Source: Pandoraea fibrosis (GTDB taxonomy: Bacteria; Pseudomonadota; Gammaproteobacteria; Burkholderiales; Burkholderiaceae). Taken from it: DNA of 64,000 nt. Shown one piece after another: positions 58,701-64,000 of the stretch. The position numbers and the translations under genes were made by a program. Location of the stretch: the NCBI RefSeq assembly GCF_000807775.2, contig NZ_CP047385.1, forward strand, positions 1,984,001 to 2,048,000, read 5' to 3'. The notes under the pieces are model-generated. The model was not told the DNA's origin and ran no database searches. It saw only the letters and a program-made list of their open reading frames with translations. Every line of letters starts with the position of its first letter. The first letter of the stretch is position 1.

Positions 58701-59348
58701 GATCTGTCCGAGGGCCGTGACAGACTCGTCGCCGGGGTAATTTCCAGCATGCGCACGATGATGACCCAGCGCGGCAAGATGCTGATCGTTCAGCTCGACG
58801 ATGGCACGGGCACGCTCGAGGTGACGATCTTCAACGAGCAGTTCGAGGCGAACAAGCATCTCTTCAAGGAAGACGAACTGCTGATCGTGCAGGGCAATGC
58901 GCGTCCCGACAGCTTTACAGGGGGGCTGCGCTTCACCACGGAAAGTCTGATGGACCTCGGCCGCGCGCGTGCGCGCTTCGCCCGAGCGCTCAAGCTCTCG
59001 TTCAACGGCAATGCGGACTGGACGCGTTTGCGCGCGACCCTCCAACCGCACTGCACGATGTATCGTGTCGCGGCGAGCGCGAGTGCCGGTGGCGGGGGCT
59101 TCAATGGGGGCGGTGGCGGCTTCAACGGTGGCGGAGGCGGAGGGGGCGGCGGCTTCGGACGCCGGAATGGCAAGGGCAACGGCGATGACGATCAGCAGAA
59201 CGGCTTGCCGGTGCACATCGTGTACCGTCGATCGGATGCCGAATGCGAGTCACGGCTGGGCGACGATTGGAAGGTGCAGCCGGGCGATGAGTTGCTTGGC
59301 GAACTTCGCCAGTGGTTGCTACCCGACTCGGTACAAATCGTCTATTGA
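55764..59348 (+). CDS. dnaE: DNA polymerase III alpha subunit
   Basis: 1194 residues, replicative polymerase. The start MSEPRFVHLRLHSEYSIADG matches other DnaE N-termini, so ATG 55764 is secure. The PHP domain fills about residues 5-270 (HLRLHSEYS; ALALTDLANMFG). The catalytic core has PDFDIDF with Asp404, Asp406 and Asp408, the metal-binding cluster, and GLVKFDFLGLTTLTI with the third acidic residue near 570. Finger and beta-binding parts follow (GYGFNKSHAAAYALLAYYTAWL; QVSLFDL, the clamp-binding motif, near 914). An OB fold (about 985-1075) precedes a glycine-rich tract (about 1107-1150) inside the C-terminal region. Family length is usually 1150-1170. Confidence 0.97.
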   Translation: MSEPRFVHLRLHSEYSIADGIVRLDDVVKAAAKDGQGALALTDLANMFGAIRFYKEARGKGVKPIIGCDAWITNPADRDKPSRLLLLARDKEGYLNLCQLLSKAWLGNQWRGRAEIEPSWLQADGLARGLLALSGAQMGDIGAALAAGNPELALQCAKHWSGVFPGAFYIELQRTGQAGMETYVQQAVQLAAKAGLPVVATHPIQFMTADDFTAHEARVCISEGEMLGNARRVRRFTQDQSFRTQDDMLAAFEDVPSALANTVEIAKRCNLTLELGKPKLPLFPTPDGMSLDDYLVHLSKEGLETRLTQLFPDEAERDKQRPDYYKRLDFETGTIIKMGFPGYFLIVADFIQWAKNNGVPVGPGRGSGAGSLVAYALGITDLDPLKYNLLFERFLNPERVSMPDFDIDFCQDGRDRVIQYVKDKYGADAVSQIATFGSMAAKAAVRDVGRVLDLGYNFVDGISKLIPFKPGKHVTIEDALKEEPQLAERFQTEDEVRQLIELAQRVEGLTRNVGMHAGGVLIAPGKLTDFCPLYTQGSGEDASGVVSQYDKDDVEAVGLVKFDFLGLTTLTILNWAERYIKRLHPEMADWSLDQVSLTDPAAFSILKKANTVAVFQLESRGMQGMLKDAQPDRFEDIIALVALYRPGPMDLIPSFCARKHGREKTEYPDPRVEPVLQETYGIMVYQEQVMQMAQIIGGYSLGGADLLRRAMGKKKAEEMAEHREIFAKGAAENGLTREKSDEIFDLMEKFAGYGFNKSHAAAYALLAYYTAWLKAHHPAEFMAANMSLAMDDTDKVKILYEDCLSSANGLGVLPPDVNVSAYRFEPADSKTVRYGLGAIKGSGQAAIEDILRAREGKPFTDLFDFCARIDRRVVNRRTIEALIRAGAFDSIHENRAQLMASVPMAMEAAEQASAAANQVSLFDLGDESLQAPLELADEPAWTDKRKLQEEKQALGFYLSGHMFDSYSDEVRRFVRTRIRDLSEGRDRLVAGVISSMRTMMTQRGKMLIVQLDDGTGTLEVTIFNEQFEANKHLFKEDELLIVQGNARPDSFTGGLRFTTESLMDLGRARARFARALKLSFNGNADWTRLRATLQPHCTMYRVAASASAGGGGFNGGGGGFNGGGGGGGGGFGRRNGKGNGDDDQQNGLPVHIVYRRSDAECESRLGDDWKVQPGDELLGELRQWLLPDSVQIVY

Positions 59349-59427
59349 GACAAGCGGCGCGGTCCGGCGCTGCCTGGCGCCTGACGCTGTTCGCTAATCT
59401 GCTATTCGGTACAACAAGGAAATCCGG

Positions 59428-60279
59428 ATGTTCTCCATCATCGTTCCGACGTGGAACAACCTCGCGTTGCTACAGCTTTGCGTGCGCAGCATTCGCCAGA
59501 ATTCGAGCCACCCGCATCAGATCATCGTTCACGTGAACGATGGGTCGGACGGCTCGCTCGAGTGGGTGCGAGCCGAAGGGATCGAGCATACGGCGTCGCC
59601 GGACAACATCGGTATTTGCTACGCAGTGAATCAGGCGGCGGCGCTGGCACGCGAGAAGTACATCGTCTACCTGAACGACGATATGTACTGCTGCCCAGGT
59701 TGGGACAGCGCGCTGATCGAGCGCGCCGAGGCCATGCCCGACAAGGCGTTCATGCTCTCGGGCACGATGATCGAGCCGGTCGACAGTCGCAATCCTTGCG
59801 TGTTGGTGCACGACTTCGGTCGGGACGTCGACACCTTCGACGAAGCAGGGTTGCTCGCCGCCGTGCCGACCTACGCCAAGCCCGACTGGTTTGGCGCGAC
59901 ATGGCCGCCCACGCTTGTGCATCGCGATTGGTGGTTCCTCGTCGGGGGCTATAGCACCGAGCTAAGCCCGGGTATGAGCAGCGACAACGATTTCTCGATG
60001 AAGATGTGGGCCGCAGGCGCGCGTCGTTTTGTGGGTGTCGGGGCGAGTCTTGTCTATCACTTCCAGTGCAAGAGCACCGGCAAGGTCGTGAAGAACGACG
60101 GTCGCACGCAATTCCTGCGCAAGTGGGGCATGACGCAGTCCATTTTCGATCGGTACTACCTGCGTCGTGGCAAACCCGTGCCGGCGGGCAATGATGGACG
60201 TCTGCCCGAGCCCGTCGACGACGGCAAGCTGCGTTGGGAGTTATTCCGCTCTCGCGTGAAGCGCGCGCTCGCCAAATAA
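59428..60279 (+). CDS. Family 2 glycosyltransferase
   Basis: 283 residues with AAGGA ahead of ATG 59428. GT-A fold: MFSIIVPTWNNLALLQLCVRS is the nucleotide-sugar-binding beta strand; IVYLNDDMYCCPGWDSAL contains the metal-binding NDD (DxD). HRDWWFLVGGYSTELSPG and SSDNDFSMKMWAAGARR form the acceptor/catalytic region. No membrane segment, so it acts at the cytoplasmic face. The family includes LPS core and O-antigen glycosyltransferases; the sugar is unknown. It follows dnaE by 79 bases and is convergent with another family 2 enzyme, near msbA, so a role in envelope glycan assembly is plausible. Confidence 0.85.
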   Translation: MFSIIVPTWNNLALLQLCVRSIRQNSSHPHQIIVHVNDGSDGSLEWVRAEGIEHTASPDNIGICYAVNQAAALAREKYIVYLNDDMYCCPGWDSALIERAEAMPDKAFMLSGTMIEPVDSRNPCVLVHDFGRDVDTFDEAGLLAAVPTYAKPDWFGATWPPTLVHRDWWFLVGGYSTELSPGMSSDNDFSMKMWAAGARRFVGVGASLVYHFQCKSTGKVVKNDGRTQFLRKWGMTQSIFDRYYLRRGKPVPAGNDGRLPEPVDDGKLRWELFRSRVKRALAK

Positions 60280-60316
60280 CTACGAAGGTCGAGTGTCGAG
60301 CCGCGATGTCGAAGGA

Positions 60317-60343
60317 AAAACGGACGCCATGAGCGTCCGTTTT
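60317..60343. terminator. Bidirectional terminator after the glycosyltransferase gene
   Basis: Perfect 11-bp inverted repeat (AAAACGGACGC, 60317-60327; GCGTCCGTTTT, 60333-60343) with loop CATGA, A/T runs on both sides. Confidence 0.8.
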
Positions 60344-60365
60344 GCTTCGGGGGAAGTGCGGTGCC

Positions 60366-60419
60366 GATGCGGTCGATGCTACTGATGTCACCGATGCCGT
60401 CGATGCCGTCGATGTGACG
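60366..60419. repeat. Short tandem repeat of a 9-base GATG-type unit
   Basis: Six consecutive 9-base units all beginning GATG: GATGCGGTC, GATGCTACT, GATGTCACC, GATGCCGTC (twice), GATGTGACG. It lies between the terminator and the stop codon of the next minus-strand gene, so it is non-coding. Confidence 0.6.
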
Positions 60420-60431
60420 GCGCTGCCGGTG

Positions 60432-61232
60432 TCAGATATCCCCGCGTCGAAGCAGGGCGTACTTGAGGAATGCGCTTCGCGCATTCATGCGCGCGATCGC
60501 AGCACCGGTTGCGCCATCGAGAAATCCGCGGCGCAGCAAATAGGTGCGCACAAACGCCCATCCCCCATTGATCCACGGCTTGAGCAGCGAGACTCGCTTG
60601 CCGCGCAATGCCATCTCTTTTGCCCCCGCGCGCGCATAGCGCTGCACCTTATCCTCGACCTGACGGGCTTCGGTATAGCTGTAATGCAGCAGGTGGTGCG
60701 CGAGTGTGCCGATCTCGCCGTCGACAATCACGCGTTCATGTACGAGGTTGTCGGAAAAGCGACCGGCTTCGCGTCGAAACAACCGCAGCACATAATCCGG
60801 ATACCACCCGCAGTGGCGTACCCAATGTCCGAGAAACTGCGACAGGCGTGGCATGCGATAGCCGGTGTGCGCGCCTTGCGCAATCGCCGCGGCAATGTCG
60901 GCGGCCAACTCGGGCGTAACACGCTCGTCGGCATCGAGCGAAAGCACCCATGGCTGGGTGGCGTGCGACAGGGCACGATTCTTCTGCGGGCCGAAGCCGG
61001 GCCAGTCCGGTGTGATGTGCACGTCGACGCCTGCGGCACGAGCAATGTCTGCTGTGCCGTCCGTACTCGCGTTATCCAGCACGACAATCTGGGAGGCGAA
61101 CGACTGCACCGACGCAATGCACTCGGCGATGTTGTGACGTTCGTTGCGCGTGAGAATCGTCACCGTAAGCGGCAAACGTGACGAATGCGACGAACTCGGT
61201 GACGAGGAGACAGGCGGTGTAGCGTCGGTCAT
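60432..61232 (-). CDS. Family 2 glycosyltransferase, WaaE/KdtX type
   Basis: 266 residues. LTVTILTRNERHNIAECIAS is the nucleotide-binding start, QIVVLDNASTDGTADIA follows, WVLSLDADERVTPELA holds the DxD metal site, and GWYPDYVLRLFRREAGRFSD and VHERVIVDG are typical of WaaE/LpsA-type LPS inner-core glucosyltransferases. The N-terminal 20 residues are Ser/Pro-rich and unconserved. The C-terminal part WINGGWAFVRTYLLRRGFLDG, an amphipathic membrane-contact region, is shared by the family. It follows recQ by 61 bases on the same strand. Likely role is addition of a sugar to lipid A-core at the inner membrane. Confidence 0.87.
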   Translation of the reverse strand: MTDATPPVSSSPSSSHSSRLPLTVTILTRNERHNIAECIASVQSFASQIVVLDNASTDGTADIARAAGVDVHITPDWPGFGPQKNRALSHATQPWVLSLDADERVTPELAADIAAAIAQGAHTGYRMPRLSQFLGHWVRHCGWYPDYVLRLFRREAGRFSDNLVHERVIVDGEIGTLAHHLLHYSYTEARQVEDKVQRYARAGAKEMALRGKRVSLLKPWINGGWAFVRTYLLRRGFLDGATGAAIARMNARSAFLKYALLRRGDI

Positions 61233-61293
61233 GTGAATTCACGAAATGGCGGCAGCAGCCCCGCAGGCCGGGGAGTCATCTCGCGTCGTCGGC

Positions 61294-63102
61294 TCAGGCG
61301 TTGAGCAACTCGACGAGCGCTTCGCCGTAGCGTTCGATCTTCGCTTCACCCAGTCCGGTGATGTCGACGAGACCTTCGCGATGGCGCGGGCGGCGTTGGG
61401 CAAGCTCACGCAGCGTCCGGTCGTGCAGGATAACGTATGCAGGCACCTGCTGCGTCTTGGCCATGTCCTGCCGCCAGGCGCGCAGCTTGTCGAACAGTTG
61501 CTGATCGGCAGGATCCAGTTCGATGGCCTGCGACGACGCGTAACCGGCAAAGCGACTCTTCTTGCTGACAGTCGGGCGTTGGCGTCGCAGCGATAGCGTG
61601 GTCTCGCCCTTGAGTACCGGGCGTGCCGCAGCGTTCAGCGTCAGTGCCCCATATTGGCTGCTGTCGGGCTCGATGATGCCGTGGGCGATCAATTGCCGAA
61701 ACACCGCGCGCCAGCCCTGATCGTCGAGTTCGCCACCGACACCGAAGGTCGGCAGGGCTTCGTGCCCGAACTGACGAATCTTGTCGGTGCTGCGCCCACG
61801 CAGCAAATCGACCAGATGGCCGGCGCCAAAGCGCTGGCCCGTGCGCAGAATGGCCGAGAGCGCCTTCTGGGCCGCGACGGTGCCATCGAATACCTCTGGC
61901 GGATTCAGGCAGACGTCGCAGTTGCCGCAAGGCTCGCTCGACTCGCCGAAATACGACAGCAGCACGGTGCGGCGGCAGCGTGGTGCCTCGCAATAGCCGA
62001 GCAGGGCGTCGAGCTTCTGGCGCTCGATGCGCTTTTGCAGTTCCGGTGCGTTTGACTCGTCGATACGGCTGCGATGCACCACGACGTCGTTCAGCCCGTA
62101 GGTCATCCAGGCTTCGGCAGGTTCGCCGTCGCGACCGGCGCGACCGGTTTCCTGATAATAGGCTTCGAGACTCTTGGGCAGATCCAGATGGGCGACGAAG
62201 CGCACATCCGGCTTGTCGATGCCCATGCCGAAGGCCACCGTGGCCGACATGACCAGACCTTCCTCGCGCAAGAATCGCTGCTGGTGCGTGCGGCGCACCT
62301 CGGCGTCGAGCCCGGCGTGATACGGCAGGGCGGGAATGCCTTGCGCTTCGAGCCACGCCGCCGTTTCTTCCACTTTCTTGCGCGACAGGCAGTAGACGAT
62401 GCCCGCCTCGCCGCGATGCCGCGCGAGAAAGGCCAGCAACTGCTTGCGGGGATTGTCACGATCGACGATTTCGTAACGAATATTCGGCCGGTCGAAGCTC
62501 GAAACGAACAACCGCGCGTCGGTCAGGCCAAGGCGTGACTGGATCTCGTCGCGTGTCGCATTGTCGGCCGTTGCAGTCAGCGCAATGCGGGGCACGCGCG
62601 GATAACGCTCGTGCAGGGCCGAGAGCTGGATGTATTCCGGGCGGAAGTCGTGCCCCCATTGGGAAACGCAATGCGCCTCGTCAATGGCGAACAGCGCCAG
62701 TTGTCCGCGCTCGTCGAGTCGGTCGAGCAGATCGAGAAACCGTTCCGTCAACAGACGCTCGGGCGCGACATAGAGCAGGTCGAGCTCGCCACGGGCGGCG
62801 CGGCGCTCGGTGTCGAGCGCTTCATCGAAGCCGAGACTGGAATTCAGATAGGCCGCGCGCACGCCCGCTTGCAGCAGGGCGTCGACCTGATCCTGCATGA
62901 GTGCGATGAGCGGGGAGACGACGATGCCGATACCAGGGCGCAACAGCGCGGGAATCTGGTAACAAAGGGATTTGCCGCCGCCGGTCGGCATCAGGACGAG
63001 CGCGTCGCCCCCGCCGGCCACATGGTCGACGATGGCGGCTTGATCGCCACGGAATGCGTTATAGCCGAATACGGTACGGAGGACTTCGAGTGCGCTTGCC
63101 AT
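61294..63102 (-). CDS. recQ: ATP-dependent DNA helicase RecQ
   Basis: 602 residues from ATG 63102 ([21 protein letters not shown]); the longer upstream frame is not family-like. SF2 helicase: Walker [23 protein letters not shown] motif [39 protein letters not shown] (motif VI). The zinc-binding region [26 protein letters not shown] winged helix and C-terminal HRDC ([21 protein letters not shown]...[18 protein letters not shown]) follow. E. coli RecQ has 609. It unwinds 3'-5' and works with RecF-pathway repair. It is divergent from msbA, 163 bases apart. Confidence 0.95.
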   Translation of the reverse strand: MASALEVLRTVFGYNAFRGDQAAIVDHVAGGGDALVLMPTGGGKSLCYQIPALLRPGIGIVVSPLIALMQDQVDALLQAGVRAAYLNSSLGFDEALDTERRAARGELDLLYVAPERLLTERFLDLLDRLDERGQLALFAIDEAHCVSQWGHDFRPEYIQLSALHERYPRVPRIALTATADNATRDEIQSRLGLTDARLFVSSFDRPNIRYEIVDRDNPRKQLLAFLARHRGEAGIVYCLSRKKVEETAAWLEAQGIPALPYHAGLDAEVRRTHQQRFLREEGLVMSATVAFGMGIDKPDVRFVAHLDLPKSLEAYYQETGRAGRDGEPAEAWMTYGLNDVVVHRSRIDESNAPELQKRIERQKLDALLGYCEAPRCRRTVLLSYFGESSEPCGNCDVCLNPPEVFDGTVAAQKALSAILRTGQRFGAGHLVDLLRGRSTDKIRQFGHEALPTFGVGGELDDQGWRAVFRQLIAHGIIEPDSSQYGALTLNAAARPVLKGETTLSLRRQRPTVSKKSRFAGYASSQAIELDPADQQLFDKLRAWRQDMAKTQQVPAYVILHDRTLRELAQRRPRHREGLVDITGLGEAKIERYGEALVELLNA

Positions 63103-63229
63103 GGGCGGGAGTATACCGGTTCCACCCGGGCTTCGGCGTGCCAAAGGCCCCGGATTGCGGGCATTGTGGCGAATTTTGAGGCGGCGTCCGAGTCCGGTCC
63201 GGACGTGTCCCGACCGGATCGGTCGGTAC

Positions 63230-63252
63230 GTTAGAATAGCGGTTTTTCCGCT
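63230..63252 (+). promoter_or_regulatory. Possible msbA -10 element and leader hairpin
   Basis: GTTAGAAT with -10-like TAGAAT (63232-63237), immediately followed by a 5-bp hairpin AGCGG/CCGCT with T5 loop (63238-63252). The start codon is 14 bases on, at 63266. No clear -35 hexamer. Confidence 0.35.
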
Positions 63253-63265
63253 GTCCCCAATTGAC

Positions 63266-64000
63266 ATGAGCGCACCCCACAAGCCCACTGGCCCGATTCT
63301 GCGGCGTTTGCTGGGCTATCTCCAGCCGTATTGGCATATGGGCCTGCTGGCCGTGCTCGCCATGGCGCTCGTGGCGGCGACCGAAGCCGCCATTCCGGCG
63401 GTTCTCAAGCCGGTGCTCGATAAGGGGTTCGCGGGCGGCGATCCGTGGAAGCTCTGGTATGTCCCGGCTGCCGTGATCGGCCTGGCCGTCATCCGGGGGC
63501 TGGCACAGTATGGGGCCAACTACATGCTTTCTTGGGTGTCGAATCGTGTGCTGCTCGACCTGCGCGTGCGCATGTTCGAGCGTCTGCTGCACGCGCCGGC
63601 GTCCTTCTTTCAGCGCGAGACGACCAGCACACTCATCAACGCCCTCGTCTACGAGGTCAACCAGGTGCTCGGCGTGCTCACCACGGTGCTCATCACGCTC
63701 GTGCGCGATTCGCTGACGGTCATCGGCCTGCTGGGCTATCTGTTTTACCTGAACTGGCGCCTCACACTCGTGGTGGCCGTGATCCTGCCGCTTATCGGTT
63801 GGCTGGTCGGCAAGATCAATCGTCGTCTGCGCCGCCTGAACCGTGACCAGCAGACGCTGACCAACGCGCTCTCGTATGTGGTCGAAGAAGCGGTGGGCGG
63901 CTACAAGGTGGTGAAGATCCACAATGGCGAGGCGTATGAGAAGTCGCGCTTTGACAAGATGACCAGCAAGCTGCGCGGCTATGCCATGCGGGTGACCGTC
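63266..64000 (+). CDS. msbA: Lipid A export ABC transporter MsbA (3' truncated)
   Basis: 245 codons are visible from ATG 63266, and the frame stays open to the window end, so the nucleotide-binding domain is missing. The visible part is the first transmembrane half: [20 protein letters not shown] leads into TM1, [18 protein letters not shown] is the MsbA family signature, [24 protein letters not shown] the first intracellular loop, and [29 protein letters not shown] the later segment. MsbA homodimers flip core-lipid A across the inner membrane. The neighbouring glycosyltransferases fit. Full length would be near 590 residues. Confidence 0.92.
   Translation, partial: MSAPHKPTGPILRRLLGYLQPYWHMGLLAVLAMALVAATEAAIPAVLKPVLDKGFAGGDPWKLWYVPAAVIGLAVIRGLAQYGANYMLSWVSNRVLLDLRVRMFERLLHAPASFFQRETTSTLINALVYEVNQVLGVLTTVLITLVRDSLTVIGLLGYLFYLNWRLTLVVAVILPLIGWLVGKINRRLRRLNRDQQTLTNALSYVVEEAVGGYKVVKIHNGEAYEKSRFDKMTSKLRGYAMRVTV

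Noticed and set aside
56244..59216. Minus-strand ORF of about 990 codons antisense to dnaE
   Set aside because: Shadow frame of a GC-rich gene; dnaE motifs are complete on the plus strand.
60342..61181. Plus-strand ORF through the tandem repeat (reads as Asp-Ala-Val repeats) antisense to the WaaE-like gene
   Set aside because: No ribosome site, overlaps a terminator at its start, and the minus-strand glycosyltransferase is well supported.

Overview
This window is a gene-dense, GC-rich bacterial chromosome segment with about 45 genes on both strands, short intergenic gaps and many ATGA-type start/stop overlaps. Gene content points to a betaproteobacterium of the Burkholderiaceae, and the chromosomal class D beta-lactamase resembles the OXA-62 group of Pandoraea, so Pandoraea is my best guess (inference; no search could be run). 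I see no insertion sequence, prophage, CRISPR array, rRNA or tRNA gene. The window opens inside a malic enzyme gene and closes inside msbA.

Layout. 1-5.1 kb: the end of maeB, then a minus-strand polar amino-acid ABC transporter (binding protein and two permeases, no ATPase here) and a small exported histidine-rich protein. 5.2-8.9 kb: a tautomerase with a divergent LysR regulator, then a persulfide/sulfide-response module (metallo-hydrolase divergent from a BigR-type ArsR repressor and two half-size YeeE/YedE transporters). 8.9-12.2 kb: a GNAT acetyltransferase and an MFS exporter, then an AT-richer 0.9-kb stretch leading to an H-NS family gene. 12.5-25.9 kb: an OmpR/EnvZ-type two-component pair divergent from a complete MdtABC-type RND efflux operon with its outer-membrane factor, followed by an orphan RcsB-like response regulator.

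25.9-37.8 kb: a FUSC/YccS-type membrane protein divergent from a translationally coupled recC-recB-recD operon. 37.8-45.3 kb: a CorC/HlyC-type CBS protein, a 365-residue protein of unknown function, thiC with a TPP riboswitch and terminator, and a MocR regulator divergent from an AhpD-like protein. 45.4-49.4 kb: a large unknown protein divergent from the OXA-type beta-lactamase, then wrbA and a small membrane protein. 49.6-55.5 kb: a LysR regulator divergent from an SBF-type transporter, an RhlE-type RNA helicase, and trhO-gluQ, two tRNA-modification genes that overlap. 55.8-64 kb: dnaE with an unusual glycine-rich tract, two family-2 glycosyltransferases, recQ and the start of msbA.

Functional themes are envelope and drug resistance (RND pump, MFS pump, FUSC protein, beta-lactamase, LPS-type glycosyltransferases, MsbA), DNA replication and repair (DnaE, RecBCD, RecQ) and redox/sulfur homeostasis (BigR module, AhpD-like protein, WrbA, TrhO). 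I did not find one clearly unprecedented multi-gene system. The most promising unknowns are the 554-residue protein opposite the beta-lactamase, the 365-residue orphan at 39.6 kb, the glycine-rich insertion in DnaE, and several symmetrical or repeated motifs in divergent promoters that look like operators.
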